From Breviolum minutum Mf 1.05b.01 (taxonomy: Eukaryota; Sar; Dinophyceae; Suessiales; Symbiodiniaceae), in assembly GCA_000507305.1 (NCBI GenBank), contig DF241158.1, positions 23,562 through 87,561 on the forward strand: DNA of 64,000 bases. The letters run 5' to 3'. Positions 44,601 through 52,800 of this stretch are shown here, piece by piece (the first letter of the stretch is position 1; the number at the start of each line of letters is the position of its first letter). Both the position numbers and the translations under genes were made by a program. Below the pieces are notes generated by a model, which searched no databases, was not told where the DNA came from, and saw nothing but the letters and a program-made list of their open reading frames with translations.

Positions 44601-46374
44601 GAAGGTGTGTCTACACGAAATCTGAGTCTGTTGAATCCAGCCATTCAAGAATGCAGAGACTGTGGCATACCTGCATACCTTTTGCAAGAAGCTGTGAGCC
44701 TTCAAGAAAGCATTCAGCAGATCCTATCCAAGATCCACCAAGCAACGGAAAGGAAGGACATACATTTCCTAAATGAAGCCCTTCTTGACTTTCAACGTGC
44801 GAGCTTGCCACCATCTCCCATCGTTGATGCGGCCGAGAATCTGAAGACCCGAATAGAAGAGATGCTGGCACGTTTGGGCGTCGCAGTCCAGTTGCTTGAT
44901 ATCCGTGTTCTGAAGGCAGCGATTGCTGAATGTGAGAAAGCTGAGCTCCCAGAACAGGATTTGAACGAGGCTTTTTTGGCCAAGTCAAGTATCGAGCGCA
45001 TGTGTCTTGGCTGGATTTGTTGCCCGAGTTCCTTCCCTGTTATCGGTGGGGTAGCGGTGTTCCACTTAATTTTTGACTTTGCATGACTTTGCCAAGCTTG
45101 CCAAATCTTGCCATGTGCTCATGTGACAAGGTTGGCAACCTTGAACTTCTCCATTGACTGCCAAAACATGGCAGGAATCACGGCAGCCATCAAGGACTAT
45201 GCTTTTTCAAGTTCTTAAACAGCAGCTTTGTTGTTTGAAGAAAGGCAACCAGAGTTTCAAAATACAGGTGCTGATATGTGCATTGTGCATGTGCAATACC
45301 CACTCATAAGAATTTATGTAGTTTCATTTTAGGAACGCAATTGAATTTTTATGATTTTTTTCTTCGACCTGCATACATCGACCCGGAATGTTTACAGAAG
45401 TGTCATAGTATAACTGTTCTTCCGCTATCTTATGGTAGATTTGTTTTTTGCCATCTCATGAACTCCTGGACTCGACACTGAGCTGTGCGAGTTTTTTGAA
45501 TTTTTCAGCTTTGATTTGTGTGTAGATCCGATTTCCTTTTTGCATATTTCAGTCTCACTTTCTTTCAATGATCCGCTGCATTTCGCAGGGACTTCTCGCG
45601 TACTTGTGATCTTTGCTTTTGCTGGACATGCCCTGCCTTGCTTGTATACAAGTCTGTGCCACAGTGTCTTTGCCCTCTGTTTCCTGTATCAAGTTCTTTT
45701 CGCGGCGACCTGCCGACCTGCTGCCTTTATCTTGATTCCTTCCTTCTGCATCGATGCCATGTATGCCACGTATGCCGTGTCTGCATGGGAGGTGTCCGAA
45801 GCGTGCCCCTCTGCCCCTCTTCAACCCTTTCGGACAGACTTCTCAGACAGGAAGTTGGAAAGTTAGAAACTGATACTGACTGATACTGTAATAGCAACGG
45901 AAGCGTCATAGAGTCATAGATAGGTACATTTAGTACACATTTTCTCTGTTATGGTAGATAGATGTATATAGTGAGCACGATGAAGCGAAAAGAAGACCAA
46001 ATATGACGGCATCGTTGCCAGATCAAAGAGGAGATAGTAAGATCACAAAATGGAACTCAGACTGGAGAACGTGACCATTTGATGCAGCTTGATTCCGTCA
46101 GGAATGCCCCATAGACTTGCTGCGTGCTACAGTGGAAGAATGCCGGGCGGCGAACGTGTCTCAAATTACAATTGATGAAGCTTTGCATTCGAGAGCGCTT
46201 GGCATGAACGAAGCGGACCAAAGGATGATCATGGGCTTTGGGCAAGATGATGAGAAGCGGGCATCTTATAACAGGGCCGTGGGGCTGTTGCATGAATCCA
46301 TTCAAACTGGCAAGAGCGTGCCAGCTGAGTTTGAGGAGCTGATAAATGAGCTTATCGTGAATCACGTGATGTAG
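30204..46374 (+). CDS. Membrane protein with 46-residue helical repeats (whole gene)
   Basis: Proposed exons: 30204-31162, 31366-31982, 42507-42911, 43054-43095, 43452-43641, 44191-about 45000, 46102-46374. The product would have an N-terminal domain with about four membrane helices, then at least 13 copies of a 46-residue repeat. The consensus is roughly L.xLxxAxxxrDLxxLxxAI, then xECxxxGLPxxxLxEA. Each copy predicts a helical hairpin, so the whole is a long superhelical scaffold anchored in a membrane. The exon joins in the repeat region were chosen because they keep the 46-residue period exactly; this forces GC or GA donors at several sites. Function unknown. The link of membrane exon to repeat exons is an inference, and the join between 45000 and 46102 is unresolved. 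A copia element sits in the second intron. Confidence 0.5.
31366..31982 (+). CDS. Exon: helical repeats 1-4
   Basis: It encodes the first repeats, for example LEVMDRAIDECQTLL, KRDVTALCDAIVQCESRGWP and LNLLSRVILECASLGLPERD. The exon is placed to end after GAG at 31982, where a GC donor (GCTGGGG) would splice to AG at 42505-42506. This join gives AINAAE-AVGMQ and keeps the 46-residue spacing exactly. A GT donor at 32047 is also in phase with AG 42509-42510 but would add about 21 residues that break the period. Confidence 0.6.
32073..32196 (+). repeat. Left LTR
   Basis: Nearly identical to 39966-40089. The usual TG...CA ends could be 32076-32198, with CA lost in the right copy. It contains TTGGCTCAAG at 32128-32137. 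Confidence 0.85.
32200..32214 (+). promoter_or_regulatory. Candidate tRNA primer-binding site
   Basis: TGGCAGCGGAGCTGT begins one or two bases after the left LTR. The TGG start would pair with a tRNA CCA end. I cannot name the tRNA. Confidence 0.35.
32434..33363 (+). pseudogene. copia gag
   Basis: An open frame of 309 codons, mostly helical and charged, with LRLPEAILAEQVLSTCGLTE and QKLMVRTTVGGDMKVSKVCD. These resemble the capsid-like 'L...L..LP......l' region of copia gag. A Gly/Lys/Asn-rich stretch (SGKGYGKQKGKKSWNNN) and an acidic tail follow. It ends by stop just before the zinc knuckle, which continues in another frame. Confidence 0.7.
33417..33464 (+). pseudogene. Gag zinc knuckle, CX2CX4HX6C
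   Basis: CRKCGQVGHWPNDPQC followed by a basic run (KGRRKGKSKG). The spacing to the last Cys is six residues instead of the classical four. Confidence 0.75.
34785..35252 (+). pseudogene. copia aspartic protease region
   Basis: CTIAILDTGCNNTCHGSKWM contains the DTG active-site triad (Asp codon at 35061). The frame ends at 35252. The second half of the protease region continues in the frame 35069-36118, so a frameshift lies within it. Confidence 0.7.
35069..36329 (+). pseudogene. pol linker region between protease and integrase
   Basis: The open frame 35069-36118 contains CKTFLMEIFAGAATLSCLA, PIDIIHDGRHDLMIKENRDF and YLLTFAPVCGPWSQFQNINM. This is a segment found in dinoflagellate copia pols that recalls the nucleotide-binding start of methyltransferase-like folds ('E.FAG....', 'P.CGPWS'). 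Then 36063-36329 continues in another frame. The role is not established. Confidence 0.5.
36573..37286 (+). pseudogene. copia integrase (HHCC and DDE core)
   Basis: RRLHQMMGHCS and FQCQACEE supply the H-x4-H / C-x2-C zinc-binding pair. The catalytic core follows: LDAFE (Asp near 36815), VVTDQG (Asp near 37002) and GERQGGIFKE (Glu 37107). All three catalytic acids are present. The frame breaks at about 37190, and the C-terminal part continues at 37193-37477 and 37437-38012, where VSFLRRGKWYGPARVLTTEG matches the usual integrase C-terminal barrel. Confidence 0.85.
38372..39086 (+). pseudogene. copia reverse transcriptase with altered active site
   Basis: TRWVEVDKAEPGEESVLKSR is the copia RT entry block. 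YGGDMSAAFLQG carries the first catalytic Asp, and SSTVYGTKDAPRGWFKNLD the conserved 'YGlkdApR.W'. The position of the usual YVDD reads VHVHDLIWTGG: the first Asp is His (CAT at 38928). At least one frameshift occurs between 38571 and 38695 and another near 39010. Confidence 0.85.
39011..39976 (+). pseudogene. copia RNase H domain
   Basis: An open frame of 321 codons: SIIGSLAWLARVCRPDLSYS, GIQDASHA (Asp), LQLETLSLLAGAEE (Glu), WFTDCRSLAD (Asp) and DRMLADPLTKSM (last Asp and terminal signature). All RNase H catalytic acids are visible. It ends just before the right LTR. Confidence 0.85.
39966..40089 (+). repeat. Right LTR
   Basis: Differs from the left LTR at two sites (ACAAG for ACAGG; CAGGGC for CAGAGC). 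A purine-rich stretch (GGATGTGAAACTAAGG) lies just upstream as a possible polypurine tract. Confidence 0.85.
40090..40914. other. Intron remainder
   Basis: AT-rich sequence without a recognised gene; a short ORF at 40488-40742 lacks motifs. From 40865 the words CTAACTGA/CTAACTGG appear as a lead-in, in the opposite sense, to the TTAG tract. Confidence 0.4.
40915..41668. repeat. TTAG/GCTA tetranucleotide tract
   Basis: About 750 bp of GTTA with GCTA, GTGA and GTAA variants. It is not the TTTAGGG telomere repeat. It holds no long open frame. Confidence 0.95.
41695..42045. repeat. 94-bp tandem repeat, about four copies
   Basis: The core CTTCGCGCCACAGCGGCGTG starts at 41736, 41824, 41918 and 42012 (the last with GCCG), so spacings are 88, 94 and 94 bp. 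Each unit also has ATTTTGACTTGAAAATG and GGACATCTGACCTTCGAAAA. The - strand frames (REVCKS, RSAFSSQN and so on) result from the repeat. Confidence 0.9.
42507..42911 (+). CDS. Exon: helical repeats 4-7
   Basis: A phase-0 exon of 135 codons with repeats such as VEGLREAIKACQKAGLPNRC, STLQGIISECQSKGMPSKYL and LQNLDKAIQ. The end at 42911 uses a GA donor (CAG|GACTGT) to AG at 43052-43053, giving KAIQ-ECKTYGLP with exact period. The 3' frame would otherwise run only 20 more codons to TAG. The nearby GAGTATG-type GT site at 42950 is an alternative but does not keep the repeat. Confidence 0.65.
43054..43095 (+). CDS. 42-bp micro-exon: part of one helical repeat
   Basis: It encodes ECKTYGLPAQAFEE, exactly the '..EC...GLP....EE' part of the repeat, between AG at 43052-43053 and a GC donor at 43096 (GAG|GCCCGG). 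The next exon begins ALTIRGRI and completes the hairpin without gain or loss of a residue. Confidence 0.55.
43452..43641 (+). CDS. Exon: helical repeats
   Basis: After ATGGCCAG it reads ALTIRGRINAVHSDLK, KDIDRVEAMIVECKNLGLPE and QTMDDMLAQLSS. A GT donor at 43642 joined to AG at 44189-44190 gives LSS-C-VRKQDVHEM with exact period. A second GT at 43653 is possible but adds residues. Confidence 0.6.
44191..45000 (+). CDS. Exon: helical repeats, longest block
   Basis: About 270 codons with six regular repeats, for example RRDLTALRAVLRDCTESQLP, SKDLERIRAAVSECEKGGVS, TRNLSLLNPAIQECRDCGIP and LLDIRVLKAAIAECEKAELP. The pattern fades after SSIERM near 45001. The frame continues to 45084 with a Cys/Trp-rich sequence that does not fit, so the donor lies near 45000 but was not identified. 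The fragment ITAAIKDYA at 45176-45202 may be a remnant or small exon. Confidence 0.65.
45085..46101. other. Last intron region, unresolved
   Basis: Contains no repeat-unit coding that I can place securely except the short ITAAIKDYA piece. Pyrimidine-rich at 45500-45850. Confidence 0.35.
46102..46374 (+). CDS. Terminal exon of the helical-repeat gene
   Basis: After CCGTCAG the frame reads ECPIDLLRATVEECRAANVS, QITIDEALHSRALGMNEADQ, then a last amphipathic segment ending ELINELIVNHVM before TAG. One more degenerate repeat ('L..TVEECR...VS') is visible. Confidence 0.6.
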   Translation, partial: ECPIDLLRATVEECRAANVSQITIDEALHSRALGMNEADQRMIMGFGQDDEKRASYNRAVGLLHESIQTGKSVPAEFEELINELIVNHVM

Positions 46375-46794
46375 ATGTACGTTGATCGCTTTTTTTAGAT
46401 GATGCTGCTGTGATTCTGACCTCAGTATATTTTTACGCATTGTTTCACCTGGAAGTGTCCTATCTGGAACGCGGTAGCGGGACGTCGGAAGTACGCGGCA
46501 AAATGTACGCAACCAAGAGCTAGAACAATGCAAACATATCAAAAACATTCAAAAACATATCAAAAAAAGACATAAAGTATCAAATATCGACCGCTGAGTG
46601 CAAGCTTCGAAATGGAGTAATTAGGAGATGGTATGAGCTGCCCAGCATGGAATTCTGCAAGCCAGCGGCTCAAACCTAGCACATTGCACATATCAAGTCT
46701 CGCCAACGGCTGGCCTCTGGCCCGGGCAAGCCCAGGCAAGGGCATTTGCCACCTTGTACTACTTGTACCTTCCTGTTCTCCATAAATGTTGTGA

Positions 46795-46873
46795 ATGCTG
46801 CCATCCTCGCAAGGTGAAATGGCCGACAAAACCGTCTTGGAGGTGTTCAAAAAGTTTGACACGGACAGCACCG
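46795..46873 (+). CDS. Exon: first half of EF-hand 1
   Basis: ATG at 46795 directly follows an in-frame TGA, so it is the first possible start (MLPSSQGEMADKTV); ATG 46819 is an alternative. VLEVFKKFDTDST gives the entering helix and loop positions 1-5. A GT donor at 46874 cuts inside the loop Gly codon. Confidence 0.6.
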
Positions 46874-49800
46874 GTGCCTTGGCCAGCAGGTTTTGGGATT
46901 GCCGGGACTTTCCTCTAAAACATTGCAGACTTCTCTCATGGCAGTTTCTGAGACGAAAAGTCATGAAGTCATGAATGAACTGGCGCAAGTTTTTCAAGAT
47001 CTTAGTTCCTCAAAGCCAGCTACAGCTCGTGTTGTCGGAAAAGGAGTTTCGCAGAATAGTCTTGTGCTCTTATTTTTTTCGTCATTTGCCAGAGAAGGGT
47101 GTAAATGGTGGGTGCATTCACTCTCATGTTTCGTGTCTTCACCTGTTCACGATATCTCAGACTTTTTGAGATGCATTGAATTTGCAATTCCAATTTCAAA
47201 AGCTGTAGCTGTGCAAGGTGACATCTCCCGTGCAGAGCTGGGCCAGGTGCACCCTAAGCAAAGAGTTGTGGGAAATTCAAAAACAGGGGGTAAAGACACA
47301 AAAGCCGGCAGTTGTCAAAGGAAGTTTAGTTGAGAAACTTCCTAGTTACGGAGATTTGAAAATGCAAAGAGTCACGAAAAGTAACAGCTCAGTAAAGTAA
47401 CAGTTCAGTCAAGTAACAGTTCAGTGATGGAACAGGTCAGTCAAGTAACAGCTCAGTCGAGTAACAGCTCAGTCAAGTAAGAGTTCAGTCAAGTAAGAGT
47501 TCAGTCAAGTAACAGCTCAGTCAAGCGACAGTTCAGTAAAGTAACAGTTCAGTCAAGTAACAGCTCGGCAAAGTGACACTTAAGTCAAGTGACAGCCCAG
47601 TCAAGTAACAGTTCAGTCAAGTAACAGTTCTGTAAAGTAACAGTTCAGTACAGTAACAGTTCAGTCAAGAAACAGTTCTGTCAAGTCACAGTTCAGTAAA
47701 GCAACAGTTCAGTAAAGTAACAGCTCAGTCAAGTAACAGTTGCGTCAAGTAACGGCTCAGTTAAGTAACAGCTCAGTAAAGCAACAGTTAAGCAAAGTAA
47801 CAGCTCAGGTCAGAGTTCAGTCAAGTAAGAGTTCAGTAAAGTAACAGCTCAGTAGAGTAAGAGCTCAATAAAGGAGCAGCTCAGTCAAGTAACAGTTGTG
47901 TCAAGTAACGGCTCAGTCAAGTAACAGTTCAGTCAAGTATATAACAGCTCAGTAAAGCAACAGCTCAGTCAAGTAGCAGTTCAGTCAAGCAACCGCTCAG
48001 TATCCTAACAGCTCACTAAAGTAACAGCGCAGTACAGTAACAGTTCAGTCAAGTAACAGTTTAGTCAAATAACAGTTCAGTCAAGTCACCCTCACTCAAA
48101 TAACAGTTCAGTAAAGTAACAGGTCAGCCAAGGAGCAGCTCAGTCGAGTAACAGCTCAGTCAAGTAAGAGTTCAGTCAAGTAAGAGTTCAGTAAAGTAAC
48201 AGCTTAGCAAGTAACAGTTCAGTCAAGTAACAGCGCAGTAAAGTAAAAGTTCAGTCAAGTAACGGCTCAGTCAAGTAACAGGACAGTAAAATAGCAGGTC
48301 AGTAAAGAAACAGCTCAGTCAAGTAACAGCTCAGTCAAGTAAGAGATCAGTAGAGTAACAGCTCAGTCAAGTAACAGTTAAGTAAAGTAACAACTCAGTC
48401 AAGAATCAGATCAGTCAAGCAACAATGCAGTAAAGTAACAGTTCAGTCAAGTAACAGCTCGGCAAAGTAACACTTAAGTCAAGTGACAGCCCAGTCAAGT
48501 AACAGTTCAGTCAAGTAACAGTTCTGTAAAGTAACGGTTCAGTAAAGTAACAGTTCAGTCAAGAAACAGTTCTGTCAAGTCACAGTTCAGTAAACCAACA
48601 GTTCAGTCAAGTAACAGCTCAGTCAAGTAACAGTTCAGTAAAGAAACAGTTCAGTGATGGAACAGGTCAGTCAAGTAACAGCTCAGTCGAGTAACAGCTC
48701 AGTCAAGTAAGAGTTCAGTCAAGTAAGAGTTCAGTAAAGTAACAGCTTAGCAAGTAACAGTTCAGTCAAGTAACAGCGCAGTAAAGTAAAAGTTCAGTCA
48801 AGTAACGGCTCAGTCAAGTAACAGGACAGTAAAATAGCAGGTCAGTAAAGAAACAGCTCAGTCAAGTAACAGCTCAGTCAAGTAAGAGATCAGTAGAGTA
48901 ACAGCTCAGTCAAGTAACAGTTAAGTAAAGTAACAACTCAGTCAAGAATCAGTTCAGTCAAGCAACAATGCAGTAAAGTAACAGTTCAGTCAAGTAACAG
49001 CTCGGCAAAGTAACACTTAAGTCAAGTGACAGCCCAGTCAAGTAACAGTTCAGTCAAGTAACAGTTCTGTAAAGTAACGGTTCAGTAAAGTAACAGTTCA
49101 GTCAAGAAACAGTTCTGTCAAGTCACAGTTCAGTAAACCAACAGTTCAGTCAAGTAACAGCTCAGTCAAGTAACAGTTCAGTAAAGAAACAGTTCAGTAA
49201 AGTAACAGCGCAGGCAAGTAACCGTTGCGACAATGAACAGTTCAGTAAAGAGCAGCTCAGTAGAGTAACAGTTCAGTAGAGAAACAGGGAAGTCAAATAA
49301 CAGTTCAGGAAAGTAACAGTTAAGTCGAGTAACAGCTCAGTAAAGTAACGCCTCAGTCAAGTAACAGCTCAGTCAAGTAACATTTCAGTCGTCAGTAAAG
49401 TAACAGCCGAGTAAAGAAACAGCGCAGTCAAGTAACAGGTCAGTAAAGTAAGAGTTAAGTCAAGTAACAGCTCAGTCAAGTAAGAGTTCAGTCCAGTAAC
49501 AGCTCAGTAAAGTAGCAGTCAAGTGACAGTTGCGACAAGGAACAATTCAGTCAAGTAACAGTTCAGTCGAGCAACAGCTCAGTGAGGTAACAGTTCAGTA
49601 AAGCAACGTCAGTTAGTGTAGATCAGATTAAAGTAGCTCAGAGTAGTGTAGCTCAGAGTAAGAGAGAGTGGGGTGAGAGTAGAGTAGCGCAGAGTAGAGT
49701 CAGAGTAGAGTAGGCCAGAGAAGAGTCAGGGTAGAGTAGCTCAGAGTAGAGTGAGATTAGAGTAGCTCAGAATGTCACTTGATGGGGCAGGCGCAATATT

Positions 49801-52800
49801 GGGTGATGCTGGTGTGTCACTTTTCGTGGCAGGTGCAATTTGTAGTGATATTGCAGCGTCACTTTTCGTGGCAGGCGCGATATTTGGTGAATGTTGGGTA
49901 GATAGCCAGAGCGCGAAATGCCACGATTTTCCATTAAAAAAGCCTCTCCAAAGCGGGACGAGCAACCTCGGCGAACGGGCGGCGGGTGCGGGGTGGCCAG
50001 TTCATTCTCGGATCATTGTAAATGACGCTTCGTTCATTTTTTGGAATGTCATTTTTCGTTCGTGGCAGGCGCAGTATTTGGTGACTTTGGACTGAACTGC
50101 CGTGCCGGCATCATCCGCCTGTTTCAGGCTCGTTTTTTTTTGGCAGCCTATACATGTTACATGTTGAGTCTTAACAATGGAACCAGTGCAGCTTTTAACG
50201 CTATTAAATGGTGTCAACGTTTCATATATGTGATGAGGATTGATCATGATTTTTTTCGTGGCAGGCGCATTGCAGTGCCACTTTTCGTGGCAGGCGCAAT
50301 ATTTCGTGAAATTTGGGTAGATAGCTGGAGCGCGAAACATTTCTTTTACATACAAAATGCGTTGCGGAGGAGGGAAAAGTAGCTCTGCGAGCGGTTTTGC
50401 AATTTCATGGTCGAATCATGATCATGTTCGAATCGTCCGCCAGTGAAAACAAACTTCAGCCGTATTTCGGCAAACTTCTCTCATATTTTGGATTGTCGAT
50501 GTTTCGTGCCAGCGCAATATTTGGTGACGTTGGAGGGTGACGCCTGTGGCCCCGCGTGACGAAAGTGACGTTTCAGATGTGACAAGGGTCAATCATGGCG
50601 GTCATTTTTCGTGGCAGGCGCAAAATTTGGTGAGGTTGGATGGTCACACCATGATGCTCCGCGCAATGTCAATGACGTTTCATCTGCGACGAGGATCACT
50701 CATGAGAGTCATTTTTGGTGGCAGGCGCAATACTTGGTGAGGTTGGATGGTCACACCTGTTGCTCTGCGCAATGTAAATGACGTGTCATATCATGTGTGT
50801 CAGACATCGTACTGTGACTTTTCCTGGCAGGCGCAGTATTTGGTGACGTTGGAGCGTGAGTCCTGTTGCTCCGCACAAGGTGCATGACGTTTCATCTGTG
50901 ACAAGGATCAATCATGAGAGTCATTTTCGTGGTAGGCGCAATATTTTGTGAGGTTGGAGGGTGATGCTTGTTGCTCCGGGCAGTGTGCTGGACGTTTCAT
51001 TGGAGACAAGGATCGATCATCAGAATCATTTTTCGTAGCGGGCGCACTATTTGGTGAAGTTCCAGGGTGACTCCTGTTGCTTTGCGCATTGTACTAGGCA
51101 TTTCATGTCCTTCAGTACGTTGTAGTACATAGTGGTACTTTGTAGTGCGGAGAAATACTGTGTAGTACGGAGTGGCACTTTTTAGCGTGGCGTAGCACTT
51201 TGTACACAGAGTAAGTAGTACTTTGTTGTACGGAGTGCTACTCTGTAGAACTTGGTCGTATTTTGTAGTACAGAGTAGTACTTTGTAGTACTGCGTAGTA
51301 CCTTGTAGTAATGTGTCACTCTGTGGTACTTTGTGGTGCTTTGTAGTACTGTGTAGTACGGAGTAGTGCTTTGTAGTATCAGGGAGTACGGAGAAGTGCT
51401 TTGTGGTACTTGTAGTACTGTGTGGTACGGATCACCAGACCATCTTGGAATTCACCACATCACATAACCAGCCACATCGCATTACAAGCTCAGGAGATCC
51501 CATCCCATTGCATCGCATCACCCCACAACAGATACAGCTCATCACGTGAGAGCACGTCACATGACATCGCATTGCATCACGTGACTTAATGCAACACAAG
51601 AAATCACATCACATCAATAGACATGACATCACATCGCATGACATGACATGACATTTCGCAACTAACCACATTATCTCACCTTACGTCACCTCACAACCAA
51701 CCGCGTTACTTCATCTCACCTCGCAACCAACCACATCAGAACATGTCACCACATCATCTCCATGGAACGGCTGAAGGCTCGTTCACACAGGTTTCTGCAT
51801 CGCACTGGTTGGTCGCCTTGCGTCCATTCTAGGGGCAAATTCTTTCTTTGGCTTATATTTTTTTCCTTTTGAAACTTCTGGCCCCGGCTTGCCCGGCTCT
51901 ACTTGTACTTAACACGGTTTTACTTGGTACTTACGTCTGTTTATTTGCTGCGAAGCTTTGCGGCTTGGCCTCGCATAGTTCAATTTGCTCTTGGGCCTCG
52001 TGTCTCCTTAGGTGTTGCAAGCGTTGAAGGAAACAGACCCTTGGGGTGATGAAGAGATTGACGAGATTCTAGCAGCGGCAGATGCAAGTGGCGACGGCAA
52101 GTTACAGCTTGAGGACCAATCGCAAACAAGCAAAACAACACAACTTGAAACTTAAGTGTTTGCCGTTGGATTTATGCGGCACGAGTTGGATGATGGATGG
52201 TTGCCTGGTTCTGTGGCAGTTTGTGCCAGAGTTGGCCTTGGGGATGTTCAATTAGTCCATAGTGCACAGTTTTCGGCTCTCACCAAAAGATCAAGAAACT
52301 TGAGATGTACATACGAAGTTTTCCGACACCACGCGTTACTGTTACCGCTCCACAACATTTCAGTTCACTGCAACACCTAGCACATCAGATCCATCCCACT
52401 CGATCCCATCCAGGCGATGTTTTCATTATTTGACACCACCCCTAAGACTTTGCTGTCTGGAGGAATTTGTGAGGTGGGTCTTTGCCCAGGATAAGGAGAT
52501 CTCGCAAGGCGTCAAGGCCAAGGCTGTTTTAAAGATATCAGGCAGGGTCAGGGCTAGAATGATGCCATCGATGTGAGGGAGGATGTTGAAAATCAACTCA
52601 ATGTAAGAAACAACTTACTGTACCGCTGCTCGCACTCCAGGTAGACTGCAAGCTCCCAACAAAAGCGAAACCACCACTACCACAACAGCTGCAACGACAA
52701 GAGCTGTAACGATCGCACAAACCACAACCACTGCAACAACCACAGAGACTGAGACCACAAGGACTAGAGCAACCACAACGACCACTATGTTCACAACGAC

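Larger units (their letters stand above)
47247..52011 (+). other. 4.8-kb intron filled with tandem arrays
   Basis: A GT-AG intron between the micro-exon and the EF-hand 2 exon. It holds a hairpin motif (47320), the 16-bp satellite, a GAGTAGAGTA tract, a 105-bp array, a GTAGTACTTT tract and a CATCAC-rich tract. I see no additional exon in it. Confidence 0.55.

Noticed and set aside
47379-49635. CRISPR-like array
   Set aside because: Units are contiguous 16-mers without unique spacers, in a eukaryotic intron.
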